Positions 8,744 to 17,827 of a stretch of DNA of 64,000 nucleotides are shown piece by piece. The DNA comes from Thalassobellus sp050294475 (GTDB lineage Bacteria; Bacteroidota; Bacteroidia; Flavobacteriales; Flavobacteriaceae): NCBI GenBank assembly GCA_050294475.1, contig JBNKOE010000023.1:186001-250000 (forward strand), given 5' to 3'. The notes under the pieces are model-generated. The model did no database searches, was not told the origin of the DNA, and saw only the letters and a list, made by a program, of their open reading frames with translations. The first letter of the stretch is position 1, and every line of letters begins with the position of its first letter. The translations under genes were made by a program, and so were the position numbers.

Positions 8744-9253
8744 ATGACTCAAACAGAGTTTTTAAATATTGTAATGCCTTTTAAAGATAAAGTATTTCGT
8801 TTAGCAAAACGATTACTTGTGTCTACTGAAGAAGCTGAAGATGCAACACAAGAGGTTTTGTTAAAATTATGGAATAATAAAACGAAGATGCAAGAGTATA
8901 AAAATGTAGAAGCATTTTCAATGACAATGACCAAGAATTTTTGTTTTGATAAATTAAAATCGAAACAAGCACAAAATTTAAAAATTGTACATAGTAATTA
9001 TGAAGATGGAAATACGCAGTTACAAAAGCAAGTTGAGTTAAACGATAGTGTAAATTGGGTGGCTAAAATAATTGAAGAATTACCCGAGCAACAAAAAATG
9101 ATTATTCAATTACGAGATATAGAAGATTATGATTTTGATGAGATTGCAAAAATGTTAGATATGAATAATACAGCGGTGCGAGTAAACTTATCGAGAGCAA
9201 GAAAAACAATAAGAGAAAAATTAACTAATACACATAATTATGGTATTAAATAA
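8744..9253 (+). CDS. ECF-type RNA polymerase sigma factor
   Basis: 169 residues with sigma region 2 (FRLAKRLLVSTEEAEDATQEVLLKLWNNK, then FSMTMTKNFCFDKLKSKQ) and region 4 (LPEQQKMIIQLRDIEDYDFDEIAKMLDMNNTAVRVNLSRARKTIREKL). First gene of a four-gene operon: the next gene overlaps it by 14 bases and the following two encode DUF4252 proteins. This grouping is common in Flavobacteriia and suggests a stress or envelope regulon, though the signal is unknown. Confidence 0.92.
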   Translation: MTQTEFLNIVMPFKDKVFRLAKRLLVSTEEAEDATQEVLLKLWNNKTKMQEYKNVEAFSMTMTKNFCFDKLKSKQAQNLKIVHSNYEDGNTQLQKQVELNDSVNWVAKIIEELPEQQKMIIQLRDIEDYDFDEIAKMLDMNNTAVRVNLSRARKTIREKLTNTHNYGIK

Positions 9254-9716
9254 TATAGAAGAATTACTAGAAAAATACGAGAACGGAGAAACAACTCTAA
9301 AAGAAGAGCAGCAGTTAAAAAACTATTTTTCGCAAGAAACTGTAGCGCCACATTTAGAAATGTACAAACCCATGTTCACCTATTTTTTGGTAAACAAGCA
9401 AGAACAATTTACTAAAGACATTCCATTAAAAACTAAAAAAGTATTTAACTATAAATGGATTTCTGTCGCAGCCGTAGCTGTTCTTATGTTAGGCATTTAT
9501 TTTGAAACATCGTTTAATAATGATTTAGGCACTTATGAAGATCCTCAATTAGCTTTTAATGATTTTTCGAAATCTATGAAAATGATTTCAAGTCAGTTTA
9601 ATAAAGGAGCTTCTACTGTAAGTTACTTAAACGAAGTTGATAAAGGAACTTCAGCATTAGGATACCTTAATGAAATTGAAAATGGAACAAGTATAATTTT
9701 TAAAACAAATAAATAA
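9240..9716 (+). CDS. Single-span membrane protein, probable anti-sigma factor
   Basis: 158 residues. The cytoplasmic N-terminus has the short helical start NIEELLEKYENGETTLKEEQQLKNYF seen in small Bacteroidota anti-sigma-like proteins. One membrane span is at about 78-94 (WISVAAVAVLMLGIYF), with a small periplasmic tail carrying a near-repeat STVSYLNEVDKGTS / SALGYLNEIENGTS. It overlaps the sigma gene by 14 bases, which points to translational coupling. No zinc motif HxxxCxxC is present, so it is not a ZAS-type anti-sigma. The role is inferred from position and topology. Confidence 0.65.
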   Translation: MVLNNIEELLEKYENGETTLKEEQQLKNYFSQETVAPHLEMYKPMFTYFLVNKQEQFTKDIPLKTKKVFNYKWISVAAVAVLMLGIYFETSFNNDLGTYEDPQLAFNDFSKSMKMISSQFNKGASTVSYLNEVDKGTSALGYLNEIENGTSIIFKTNK

Positions 9717-9740
9717 TCAAATTTTAAAAAAATAAATAAA

Positions 9741-10304
9741 ATGAAAAATAAATTAATAGTATTCGTAATGGCAATCATGCTAATGCCAATAACAGGAATG
9801 GCTCAAAAAGATGTTTTTGAGAAGTATAATGATAATTCTGATGTAACCTTTGTTTCCATTAAACCTAAAATGTTTCAAATGATTGCAAAAATGGGGATAG
9901 ATGTAGATGATGCAGAGGCTAAGGCTTATATGGATATGGTAAAAAGTATTACCAGTTTTAAAACCATTGTAACCGATAATAAGATGATATCTGCAGATAT
10001 TTCAAAATGGGTAAAATCACGTTCAAGTGCATTAGAAGAATTAATGGAAGTTAAAGATGATGGTACCGAAGTGAAATTCTATATTAAAGAGGGTAAAGAT
10101 GCCGATCATGTTAAAGAGCTTTTAATTTTTGTTAATGGTATTGACAAAGCAATGAAAGGTCAGGGTGTTGAAATTAATGGAGAAAATCGTAAGATAGAAA
10201 CAGTTATAGTGTCGCTTACAGGAGACATTGATTTAAATGAAATTTCTAAACTTACCGATAAAATGAATATACCAGGCGGTAAGCATTTAGAGAAAAAGAA
10301 TTAA
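9741..10304 (+). CDS. DUF4252 domain-containing secreted protein
   Basis: 187 residues with a cleavable signal peptide (MKNKLIVFVMAIMLMPITGMAQ) and a DUF4252 body: short beta segments around TFVSIKPKMFQMIAKMG and VIVSLTGDIDLNEISKLTDKMNIPG. Function unknown for the family. Third gene of the ECF sigma operon; the pair with the following lipoprotein suggests the two act together at the envelope. Confidence 0.8.
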   Translation: MKNKLIVFVMAIMLMPITGMAQKDVFEKYNDNSDVTFVSIKPKMFQMIAKMGIDVDDAEAKAYMDMVKSITSFKTIVTDNKMISADISKWVKSRSSALEELMEVKDDGTEVKFYIKEGKDADHVKELLIFVNGIDKAMKGQGVEINGENRKIETVIVSLTGDIDLNEISKLTDKMNIPGGKHLEKKN

Positions 10305-10325
10305 TAAAAAGTGAAATCATTAATC

Positions 10326-10868
10326 ATGAAACGAACCATCAATCAATTAATTTGCATCGTATTTGCTACAGCTATTTTAGTTAGCTGTAGCAGTGGTGCT
10401 AGTTTACAAAGTTATTTTGTAGATAAGCAAGAAGCTAAGAATTTTATTTCACAAGACGTTCCATTGTCAATGATGAAAATAGATCAAACTAATTTTACTC
10501 AAGCACAAAAGGAAGCTTATAATTCTGTAAGTAAATTAAATTTTTTAGGATATAAAGTTGATGAAAATAATAAAGAAGCTTTAAAAGCTGAGATAGATAT
10601 AGTAAAAACTATTTTAAGTGATGCTAAGTATAACGATCTAATGGAGTTTAGCGATAAAGGAAATAAAATAGTAGTAAAATATATAGGTACAGATGAAGAA
10701 GCAGATGAAGTTGTCCTTTTTGGAAGCTCTAAAGAATTAGGTTTTGCAGTTGTTCGTATATTAGGAAATAAAATGAACCCAGATAAAATGGTAACCTTAG
10801 TAGGTGCTATAGAAAAAGCTGGTGTTGATGAAAATAAACTTAATGATATTATGAATTTCTTTAAATAA
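10326..10868 (+). CDS. DUF4252 domain-containing lipoprotein
   Basis: From ATG 10326 the product starts MKRTINQLICIVFATAILVSC, a lipoprotein signal. A GTG five codons upstream (10311) is possible but adds nothing to the signal. The remaining ~160 residues resemble the preceding DUF4252 protein (MVTLVGAIEKAGVDENKLNDIMNFFK at the end). Last gene of the sigma operon before a strong terminator. Probably anchored to a membrane leaflet in the periplasm; molecular role unknown. Confidence 0.75.
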   Translation: MKRTINQLICIVFATAILVSCSSGASLQSYFVDKQEAKNFISQDVPLSMMKIDQTNFTQAQKEAYNSVSKLNFLGYKVDENNKEALKAEIDIVKTILSDAKYNDLMEFSDKGNKIVVKYIGTDEEADEVVLFGSSKELGFAVVRILGNKMNPDKMVTLVGAIEKAGVDENKLNDIMNFFK

Positions 10869-10888
10869 AGTAAATTAAAGATGTTAAT

Positions 10889-10929
10889 AAAAAAAAGGTT
10901 TACCATTTATTTTGGTAAACCTTTTTTTT
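10889..10929. terminator. Intrinsic terminator closing the sigma/DUF4252 operon
   Basis: Stem AAAGGTTTACCA / TGGTAAACCTTT with a short AT loop and a run of T on both sides. It also ends the convergent purB-side transcript. Confidence 0.85.
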
Positions 10930-11122
10930 ATTTGATATTGTTTTTCTTTTTTTCTTGGTTTCCCTTTATCAAAAAAAGATTAAGTATAATAGTAAAGAAT
11001 ATGAGTGTTAAAATAGTTAAGACAACAAAATTACTTAAGATTTTTAGAATCCCACTAACAAAAATTCCTCCAACCATAAAGCCGCAGAGTATTAAAGATT
11101 GTTTGTCGTTTAAGATTGCCAT
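10928..11122 (-). CDS. Small two-span membrane protein downstream of purB
   Basis: 64 residues. Two hydrophobic segments (about 10-29 and 31-53) flank a short turn, with a basic Lys/Asn-rich tail (KGNQEKKKNNIK). It starts 5 bases after the purB stop on the same strand and ends at the shared terminator, so it is almost certainly in the purB transcript. A reading frame covering the other strand (10881-11150) is the mirror of this gene and has no support. Function unknown. Confidence 0.55.
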   Translation of the reverse strand: MAILNDKQSLILCGFMVGGIFVSGILKILSNFVVLTILTLIFFTIILNLFLIKGNQEKKKNNIK

Positions 11123-11127
11123 ATATT

Positions 11128-12471
11128 TTAAATCCCTGTATAGTTACTAGGTGTAATTCGTTTTAATTCTTCTTTAATTGAATTTGAAACCTCTAAAGTA
11201 TCAATAAAATTTGAAATAGAATCTTGATTTATTTTAGCATTAGTTCTTGTTAAACCTTTTAAAGCTTCATAAGGATTTGGGTATGCTTCACGACGCAAAA
11301 TAGTTTGAATAGCTTCAGCAACTACTGCCCAGTTATTTTCTAAGTCTTCAGCAAATTTACTTTCATTTAAAAGTAATTTGTCTAAACCTTTTAAAGTCGA
11401 TTTAAAACCAATTAAAGTATGTCCAAACGGTACACCAACATTACGTAAAACAGTACTGTCGGTTAAATCACGTTGCAATCGTGAAATTGGTAATTTAGCT
11501 GAGAGGTGTTCAAGAATAGCATTTGCAATACCTAAATTGCCTTCACTATTTTCAAAATCAATAGGATTTACTTTGTGTGGCATAGCGCTACTTCCAACTT
11601 CGCCAGCTTTAATTTTTTGTTTGAAATAATCCATAGAAACATACGTCCATATATCTCTGTTTAAATCAATAATAATAGTATTAATACGTTTTAAATTGTC
11701 AAATAAAGCAGCCAAATGGTCGTAATGCTCTATTTGAGTTGTTGGAAACGAGTGTTGTAATCCTAATTTTTCTTGTACAAAACTACTACCAAAAGCTTTC
11801 CAGTCTATATTTGGATATGCTACATGGTGAGCATTAAAATTACCAGTTGCACCACCAAACTTAGCAGCACTTGGTATATCATTTAATAAGTTAAATTGTT
11901 CTTCAAGTCGCACTACAAAAACTTCAATTTCTTTACCTAATCTAGTAGGAGATGCAGGTTGTCCATGTGTTCTTGCAAGCATTGGAATTGCTGCCCAGTC
12001 TTTCGATAATGTTTTTAGTTTTTCAAGAATAATTAAATATTCAGGAACATAAACATTATTCATCGCCTCTTTAATACTTAACGGAACAGCTGTGTTATTT
12101 ATATCTTGAGATGTTAATCCAAAATGTATAAATTCTTTGAATTCAGATAAATTTAAAGCATCAAATTTTTCTTTAATAAAATATTCAACCGCTTTAACGT
12201 CATGGTTTGTAACACTTTCAATTTTCTTAATAGCAAGTGCATCTTCAGTTGAAAAGTCTTTGTAAATAGCTCTTAAATCTTCAAAAATAGCAGTATCAAT
12301 CTCTTTAAGTTGAGGTAACGGAATTTCGCAAAGTGCAATAAAGTATTCTATTTCAACTAAAACCCGATATTTTATTAAAGCTTCCTCAGAAAAATAAGGA
12401 GCTAATTCGTTTACTTTACTTCGGTACCTTCCATCAATAGGAGAGATGGCGTTAAGTGGTGATAATGACAT
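11128..12471 (-). CDS. purB: Adenylosuccinate lyase
   Basis: Fumarase/aspartase superfamily enzyme. It splits adenylosuccinate to AMP and fumarate, and SAICAR to AICAR, in purine synthesis. The superfamily signature GSSAMPHKVNP carries the flexible catalytic loop; THGQPASPTRLGKE and FGGATGNFNAHHVAYP are typical of the E. coli-like PurB branch. Length 447 is normal. Begins MSLSPLNAISPIDGRYRSKV, the classic PurB start. A TATCTTTG box lies 26 bases upstream. Confidence 0.97.
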   Translation of the reverse strand: MSLSPLNAISPIDGRYRSKVNELAPYFSEEALIKYRVLVEIEYFIALCEIPLPQLKEIDTAIFEDLRAIYKDFSTEDALAIKKIESVTNHDVKAVEYFIKEKFDALNLSEFKEFIHFGLTSQDINNTAVPLSIKEAMNNVYVPEYLIILEKLKTLSKDWAAIPMLARTHGQPASPTRLGKEIEVFVVRLEEQFNLLNDIPSAAKFGGATGNFNAHHVAYPNIDWKAFGSSFVQEKLGLQHSFPTTQIEHYDHLAALFDNLKRINTIIIDLNRDIWTYVSMDYFKQKIKAGEVGSSAMPHKVNPIDFENSEGNLGIANAILEHLSAKLPISRLQRDLTDSTVLRNVGVPFGHTLIGFKSTLKGLDKLLLNESKFAEDLENNWAVVAEAIQTILRREAYPNPYEALKGLTRTNAKINQDSISNFIDTLEVSNSIKEELKRITPSNYTGI

Positions 12472-12496
12472 ATGTGGTTTGTTTTTTAAGAAGTTG

Positions 12497-12504
12497 CAAA
12501 GATA
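12497..12504 (-). promoter_or_regulatory. -7 box TATCTTTG upstream of purB
   Basis: Minus-strand match to TAnnTTTG, 26 bases before the purB ATG; -33 not evident. Confidence 0.45.
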
Positions 12505-12573
12505 GTAAAGAAAGTTAGAAGCTAGAAAATAAAAACCAAAAGTTGCAAAGTTGCAGGTTTTTTAAATGAAGTT

Positions 12574-13137
12574 TTAGCGTTTAATTTTTTTTATAATTTG
12601 TTTAGCTCTTGCTTTAAAAGCGGCACTTTGCATTGTAAAATCGCGTTCTAAAATTAAAAGCAATTCTGGGTGAATCCAATCATATTCTTTGCCAAGCATA
12701 AAAAGTGTTGACATGCTGTATGCTTTTGGTGCTACTTTTTCATCATTAATCATGTAATCAAAACAGGTTTCAATTATACGCTCTTTGTGTATAGAGGTTA
12801 AAACTTTTTTTATTTCATTATCTTGTTTTGAAGAATATGCTTTGATAACTAATTCACAAATTTTAGCAATAGGTCTTACAGCAGAATCTAAATGAACTTT
12901 ATGCATTTGTTCAGTAAAAATATCTAAGTGAGGAATAATAGCATTAATGTTATTACTACACATAAATTCAAAAACCCATGCTGCTCGTGGCGATATTTTG
13001 TCATCAACTCTAAAAAGAATATCTAACAATTTAGGAACCAATTCTGGGTTGTCAATCATTAAATGTGCGTAATACAATCGTTTTTCACGTGAATGATTGA
13101 CGTAATTTAATTCTTTATAAAGTTCGGCTGTATTCAA
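12574..13137 (-). CDS. Hypothetical all-helical (HEAT-like) protein
   Basis: 187 residues, soluble, predicted almost entirely helical, with paired amphipathic helices such as NPELVPKLLDILFRVDDKISPRAAWVFEFM that resemble HEAT/ARM repeats. No catalytic motif seen. It lies about 100 bases upstream of purB on the same strand, so it may share its transcript. A protein-protein or scaffold role is inference from the fold. Confidence 0.7.
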   Translation of the reverse strand: MNTAELYKELNYVNHSREKRLYYAHLMIDNPELVPKLLDILFRVDDKISPRAAWVFEFMCSNNINAIIPHLDIFTEQMHKVHLDSAVRPIAKICELVIKAYSSKQDNEIKKVLTSIHKERIIETCFDYMINDEKVAPKAYSMSTLFMLGKEYDWIHPELLLILERDFTMQSAAFKARAKQIIKKIKR

Positions 13138-13145
13138 ATGAATTT

Positions 13146-13162
13146 TAGTATTTTTAATACTA
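13146..13162. promoter_or_regulatory. Palindrome TAGTATT-TTT-AATACTA between divergent genes
   Basis: Perfect 7-base arms around TTT in the 38-base gap between the helical-repeat gene and the haem protein gene. Candidate operator or stem-loop; function not known. Confidence 0.3.
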
Positions 13163-13175
13163 TAAAATTACTAAA

Positions 13176-13649
13176 ATGAAAACAATAAAAAAGATACTTT
13201 GGGTTTTATTAATCGTGTTTTTAATTTCACAATTTTTCGGACCAGAAAAAAACCAAGGCGATATGGCTTCTATTGATGCTTTTCTAGAAGAAACCAATCC
13301 ACCAGAAGATGTAAAGCTTATTTTAAAAGAAACGTGTTTCGATTGTCATAGCAATGTTACTCGATATCCTTGGTATAATAATATAACACCTGTTAATTAT
13401 TGGTTAAATCATCATGTAGAAGAAGGAAAAGAAGAATTGAATTTTTCTAATTGGGTAGGGAATTCGGCAAAACGAAAAGATCATAAATTTGAAGAACTTA
13501 TAGAAGAAGTTGAAGAAAAAGAAATGCCTTTGTCTTCATATACATGGACACATAAGGAGGCAAAACTTACCGATGCGCAAATAGCATCTGTTGTTAATTG
13601 GGCAAAACAAGTTCGTTTAAAGTATAGTTTAATGCCTAAACCAGAGTAA
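13176..13649 (+). CDS. Haem-binding domain (Haem_bd) cytochrome-like protein
   Basis: 157 residues. An uncleaved N-terminal helix (about 5-20) anchors a periplasmic domain with the c-type haem motif CFDCHSN (CxxCH) at about residues 50-56. Downstream NHHVEEGKEELNFSNW and KEMPLSSYTW match the Haem_bd family; a Met near the C-terminal half could be the distal ligand. Family members often accompany dihaem peroxidase or respiratory genes, but none is adjacent here. The next gene begins 10 bases later, so the two may be co-transcribed. Confidence 0.85.
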   Translation: MKTIKKILWVLLIVFLISQFFGPEKNQGDMASIDAFLEETNPPEDVKLILKETCFDCHSNVTRYPWYNNITPVNYWLNHHVEEGKEELNFSNWVGNSAKRKDHKFEELIEEVEEKEMPLSSYTWTHKEAKLTDAQIASVVNWAKQVRLKYSLMPKPE

Positions 13650-13659
13650 ATATAATTTA

Positions 13660-14892
13660 ATGCAAAAAAATCTATTAATAATTGGTTTTGTATGGCCAGA
13701 GCCTAACAGTTCTGCTGCTGGAAGCCGAATGATGCAGTTAATAGACGTATTTAAATCTTCCGATTATAAAATAACTTTTGCGAGTACGTGTGCTAAAAAA
13801 GATAATGCTTTTGATTTAAGTATTCTTGGAATAAACGAAGTTTCTATTGAATTAAATAATGTAAGTTTTGATGCATTTGTAAAAACATTAAATCCAGAAA
13901 TTGTAGTATTCGATCGCTTTATGGTTGAAGAACAATTTGGGTGGCGTGTTGCAGAACAATGCCCTAATGCTTTAAGAATTTTAGATACCGAAGATTTACA
14001 TTGTTTAAGAAAAGGTAGAGAATTAGCACTTAAAGATGAATCGATTTTTGATAAGTCGTATTTATTTAATGATGTAGCAAAGCGAGAAATAGCAAGTATT
14101 TACAGATGCGATTTAAGTCTTATTATATCAGAAGAAGAAATAGAAATATTAAAAAATCAGTTTAAAGTAAATGCGCATCTTTTATATTATTTGCCTTTTT
14201 TAACCGAAGTTATTTCGATGGAAACCAAACGAAATTTGCCAAAAATAAAGGAAAGAGAACATTTTATTACTATTGGTAACTTTTTACACCCTCCAAATTT
14301 TGATGCTGTTTTATTCTTAAAAGAAAAAATTTGGCCTTTAATTAGAAAAAAACTACCTAAAGTTGAAATACATATTTATGGTGCTTACGTTTCAGAAAAA
14401 GTATTGCAGTTAAATAATGAAAAGGAAGGGTTTATTATTAAAGGATTTGCTGAAGACGTAAATTTAGTAATGCAAAATGCTAAAGTATGTTTAGCACCTT
14501 TACGTTTTGGTGCTGGTTTAAAAGGAAAACTGATTGATGCGATGATTAACGGTACACCAGCTGTAATGACATCAATAGCAGCCGAAGGTATGTTTGGTAA
14601 GTTTGATCCTAATGGCTTTATAGCAGATGATGCCGAACAATTTGCAAATAAAGCTGTTGAATTATATACCAACAAGATTTTTTGGAATGGCAAACAAAAA
14701 AATGGCTTTATTATAATGAATGTACGTTATGATAAACAGTTATTTATTTTAGATTTTAAGTATAAACTAAAAGATGTTTTAAACAATTTGGAAATTCATC
14801 GCTTAGATAATTTTACAGGTCAAATGCTACAACATCATACAATGCAAAGCACAAAATTTATGAGTAAGTGGATAGAGGAGAAGAATAAATAA
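13660..14892 (+). CDS. Glycosyltransferase, GT-B fold
   Basis: 410 residues with two Rossmann-like halves. The N-terminal half starts NLLIIGFVWPEPNSSAAGSRMMQLIDVF. The C-terminal half has FITIGNFLHPPNFDAVLFL, IHIYGAYV, and the nucleotide-sugar site region CLAPLRFGAGLKGKLIDAMINGTPAVMTSIAAEGM. This is the GT4-like pattern of cell-surface or exopolysaccharide sugar transferases. No signal peptide, so it is cytoplasmic. It stands alone outside a polysaccharide cluster; donor and acceptor cannot be told. Confidence 0.8.
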   Translation: MQKNLLIIGFVWPEPNSSAAGSRMMQLIDVFKSSDYKITFASTCAKKDNAFDLSILGINEVSIELNNVSFDAFVKTLNPEIVVFDRFMVEEQFGWRVAEQCPNALRILDTEDLHCLRKGRELALKDESIFDKSYLFNDVAKREIASIYRCDLSLIISEEEIEILKNQFKVNAHLLYYLPFLTEVISMETKRNLPKIKEREHFITIGNFLHPPNFDAVLFLKEKIWPLIRKKLPKVEIHIYGAYVSEKVLQLNNEKEGFIIKGFAEDVNLVMQNAKVCLAPLRFGAGLKGKLIDAMINGTPAVMTSIAAEGMFGKFDPNGFIADDAEQFANKAVELYTNKIFWNGKQKNGFIIMNVRYDKQLFILDFKYKLKDVLNNLEIHRLDNFTGQMLQHHTMQSTKFMSKWIEEKNK

Positions 14893-14897
14893 GTTTT

Positions 14898-15455
14898 CTA
14901 TTCTATTTCTAACCATTGGAAATCTGTCAATCTTACTCCAAACAAGCATTCGTCTTGACAACCATTAGGCTCATAATAACAATCTTTAATAATATTAAAA
15001 TCATCTACTTCAAAACTAATAGTATTTGAATTTGAGTTTACAGATAAGTACTCATTTAAGCATGTTGCATATAAATCATCAATAGTTACAGGAGAAGCAC
15101 CTTCATTATTTGAACCCAAATTCTCAGCATTTTCAGAGTAAGTCTTTAAAATCAATCTATTATCATATCCTAAATATTCATTGTTAATGTTATATAATGA
15201 ATATGCTTCGTAAACTCTAGATATTACTACATCGTTTTTAATCGTTATTACTGTTTTGCTTCCAAACCCAAGCCCAAAAACAGAAGCTGTGCTAACTTCA
15301 TATAAATAAGATGTGCCATTTGTTTGTTTTAATGTTTTCCATGAATTTAAACTGCTGTTGTATGCCAAAATATTTTTAGATTTTGAATCATCAGTATCAC
15401 AGTTTAAAAAACATAAAGAAAGAGTAAAAATGAATAGGAGCAGTTTGTTTTTCAT
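14898..15455 (-). CDS. Hypothetical lipoprotein
   Basis: 185 residues with a lipoprotein signal MKNKLLLFIFTLSLCFLNC followed by an acidic TDDSKSK stretch, a pattern often linked to surface export in Flavobacteriia. The body is predicted beta-rich and contains Cys residues near the C-terminus (CYYEPNGCQDECLFG), perhaps a disulfide cluster. No family recognised. Confidence 0.65.
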   Translation of the reverse strand: MKNKLLLFIFTLSLCFLNCDTDDSKSKNILAYNSSLNSWKTLKQTNGTSYLYEVSTASVFGLGFGSKTVITIKNDVVISRVYEAYSLYNINNEYLGYDNRLILKTYSENAENLGSNNEGASPVTIDDLYATCLNEYLSVNSNSNTISFEVDDFNIIKDCYYEPNGCQDECLFGVRLTDFQWLEIE

Positions 15456-15527
15456 GAGAAGTTATATTTTCTCTATAGATGTAAAAAACAATAAAAGGTT
15501 GCGTATTTTTCTTATTCAAAAAAGCAA

Positions 15528-15974
15528 CTAGGCTTCAACCTCACTTTTTTTAATTTTTCTATATAAAAAGTTGTTGAAAATGTTACGTTTAGCAAAACGT
15601 GTTAATTTATCAGACTGACAAAGTTTTATATATAAAGCTTTATTAACTCCAAAGTATTCATAGGTGTTACCATCTAAAAAAGTTATTTCTAAAAGCATGC
15701 CTTTATGTTGCCAATCCATTATTGGAGATGTAATGGTTGTATTATAGTTTTCTAAATTAGCCACCTTAGTTTCTGGTGCAATACTAACTAAAAAATGATA
15801 TGCATCAATAATTTGTCGACTTTTCAATTCGGCTTCAATAGCTTTTTCATCGCCTGCTTGAAACTTGTCAGGATGCCATTCCTTAACCAAATTCCTGTAC
15901 GTTTTTTTTAATTGTTTAAGTTCGATGTCTTTTTCAACTTGAAACAATTTTTTGTATTCATTTATACGTTTCAT
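15528..15974 (-). CDS. J-domain plus KTSC-domain protein
   Basis: 148 residues. The N-terminal half is a compact J domain: helix II KQLKKTYRNLVKEWHPDKF with the diagnostic HPD tripeptide, then helix III. The C-terminal half (about 95-145) is a KTSC domain: LLEITFLDGNTYEYFGVNKALYIKLCQSD. The J domain should stimulate a DnaK partner. KTSC is found fused to or near lysyl-tRNA synthetase and other nucleic acid proteins, so a link to RNA or ribosome handling is possible but unproven. No signal peptide. Confidence 0.8.
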   Translation of the reverse strand: MKRINEYKKLFQVEKDIELKQLKKTYRNLVKEWHPDKFQAGDEKAIEAELKSRQIIDAYHFLVSIAPETKVANLENYNTTITSPIMDWQHKGMLLEITFLDGNTYEYFGVNKALYIKLCQSDKLTRFAKRNIFNNFLYRKIKKSEVEA

Positions 15975-16106
15975 TATTAGGCTTTTTCAAAATAAGGCGC
16001 GAAGATAGTCTTTATAAAACACTGGCATAGAAAAGATTGTTATAAAAACATTATTTCTTTTTATTAACCCGCTTTTTTCTAGCTTTGCAGCTTTAAAAAA
16101 TAGACT

Positions 16107-17744
16107 ATGATTTCAGTTGATGCTTTAGCAGTAGAATTTAGCGGACAAGCCTTATTTAGTGATGTATCATTTACCATTAATGAGAATGATAAAATAGCTT
16201 TAATGGGTAAAAATGGTGCAGGAAAATCTACTATGATGAAAATTATTGCTGGTGTGCAAAAGGCAACCCGAGGAAATGTGCGCTACCCAAAAGATGTTGT
16301 TATTGCTTATTTACCACAACATTTATTAACTGAAGATCATTGTACCGTTTTTGAAGAAGCTTCTAAAGCATTTAAGCACATTTTTGAAATGCGTGACGAG
16401 ATGGAACGCCTTAATAAAGAACTGGAAACTAGAACCGATTATGAATCGGATGATTATATGAAAATCATAGAAAAGGTGTCCGATTTAGGTGAAAAATTCT
16501 ATGCTCTAGAAGATGTGAATTATGATGCTGAAGTTGAAAAAGCTCTAACTGGTTTAGGATTTAAACGTGATGATTTTACGCGTTTAACAAGCGAATTTAG
16601 TGGCGGATATCGTATGCGTATTGAATTGGCTAAAATTTTATTACAAAAACCAGATTTAATTCTTTTAGATGAGCCAACCAATCATATTGATATAGAATCG
16701 GTTATTTGGTTAGAAGATTTCTTGTTGAATAAAGCTAAAGCAGTTATGGTTATTTCCCATGATAAAGCGTTTATTGATAATATTACCAATAGAACCATAG
16801 AAGTTACTATGGGGCGTATTTACGATTATAAAGCCAACTATTCACATTATTTGCAATTGCGAGAAGAACGTCGAGAGCATCAAATAAAAGCCTACCAAGA
16901 GCAGCAAAAGTTTATTGCCGATAATATGGCTTTTATTGAGCGTTTTAAAGGCACGTATTCTAAAACCAATCAAGTAAGCTCTAGAGAACGCATGTTGGAA
17001 AAACTTCAAATTATAGAAATAGATGAAGTAGATAATTCGAGTTTAAAATTGAGGTTTCCGCCAGCACAACGTTCAGGCGATTATCCTGTTACTGTTAAAG
17101 AGTTGTCTAAATCGTATGACAATCATGTGGTATTTAAAAATGCAAACATGTCTATTGCGCGTGGCGAAAAAGTATCGTTTGTTGGTAGAAATGGCGAAGG
17201 AAAATCAACTATGATAAAAGCCATCATGGGAGAGATAGATGTTGATGGCGAATGTAGTTTAGGACATAATGTAAAGGTGGGCTACTTTGCACAAAATCAA
17301 GCATCGTTGTTAGACGAAGATTTAACTATCTTTCAAACAGTTGATGAGGTTGCACAAGGCGATATTAGAACGCAGATAAAAAATATTTTAGGTCGTTTTA
17401 TGTTTAAAGGCGACGATATTGATAAAAAAGTAAGTGTGCTTTCTGGTGGAGAAAAAACTAGACTCGCCATGGTGAAATTACTTTTAGAACCTGTGAATTT
17501 GTTAATTCTTGATGAGCCTACCAATCACCTAGATTTAAAGTCTAAAGATGTTTTAAAAGAAGCTTTAATGTCTTTTGATGGGACGCTTATTTTAGTATCT
17601 CACGATCGTGATTTTCTGCAAGGGCTTTCTCAAAAAGTTTTCGAATTTAAAGATCAACGTGTTATTGAACATTTTGAAACTATTGATGATTTTTTAATTA
17701 GAAACCGTATTGAAAACTTAAAGCAGATTGATTTAAAGAAGTAA
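16107..17744 (+). CDS. ABC-F family ATPase (ribosome-associated)
   Basis: 545 residues with two ABC domains and no membrane spans. Domain 1: GKNGAGKST at about 35-43, EFSGGYRMRIELAKILL and LILLDEPTNHID. Domain 2: GRNGEGKST at about 362-370, LSGGEKTRLAMVKLLL and LLILDEPTNHLD. The charged P-site interaction linker lies between them (about 250-315). ABC-F proteins bind the ribosomal E site and influence translation or antibiotic protection. This sequence resembles the general housekeeping branch (YbiT/Uup-like) of Bacteroidota; no drug-resistance assignment can be made. Confidence 0.9.
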   Translation: MISVDALAVEFSGQALFSDVSFTINENDKIALMGKNGAGKSTMMKIIAGVQKATRGNVRYPKDVVIAYLPQHLLTEDHCTVFEEASKAFKHIFEMRDEMERLNKELETRTDYESDDYMKIIEKVSDLGEKFYALEDVNYDAEVEKALTGLGFKRDDFTRLTSEFSGGYRMRIELAKILLQKPDLILLDEPTNHIDIESVIWLEDFLLNKAKAVMVISHDKAFIDNITNRTIEVTMGRIYDYKANYSHYLQLREERREHQIKAYQEQQKFIADNMAFIERFKGTYSKTNQVSSRERMLEKLQIIEIDEVDNSSLKLRFPPAQRSGDYPVTVKELSKSYDNHVVFKNANMSIARGEKVSFVGRNGEGKSTMIKAIMGEIDVDGECSLGHNVKVGYFAQNQASLLDEDLTIFQTVDEVAQGDIRTQIKNILGRFMFKGDDIDKKVSVLSGGEKTRLAMVKLLLEPVNLLILDEPTNHLDLKSKDVLKEALMSFDGTLILVSHDRDFLQGLSQKVFEFKDQRVIEHFETIDDFLIRNRIENLKQIDLKK

Positions 17745-17805
17745 TTATCTGTTTTATTTTTATTAGAAAAAAGAGCCTATTATAAACTTTTATAAACAAA
17801 AAACT

Positions 17806-17823
17806 AATCGTATATTTACGATT
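17806..17823. promoter_or_regulatory. ArsR-family operator 1 (autoregulatory)
   Basis: AATCGTATATTTACGATT: perfect 7-base arms AATCGTA / TACGATT around TATT, ending 4 bases before the arsR ATG. It shares 14 of 18 positions with operator 2 at 18152-18169, which supports a common repressor. Confidence 0.75.
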
Positions 17824-17827
17824 GGAA

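Noticed and set aside
10881..11150. 89-residue frame rich in Phe and Lys on the plus strand
   Set aside because: It is antisense to the small membrane protein after purB and starts in a terminator.
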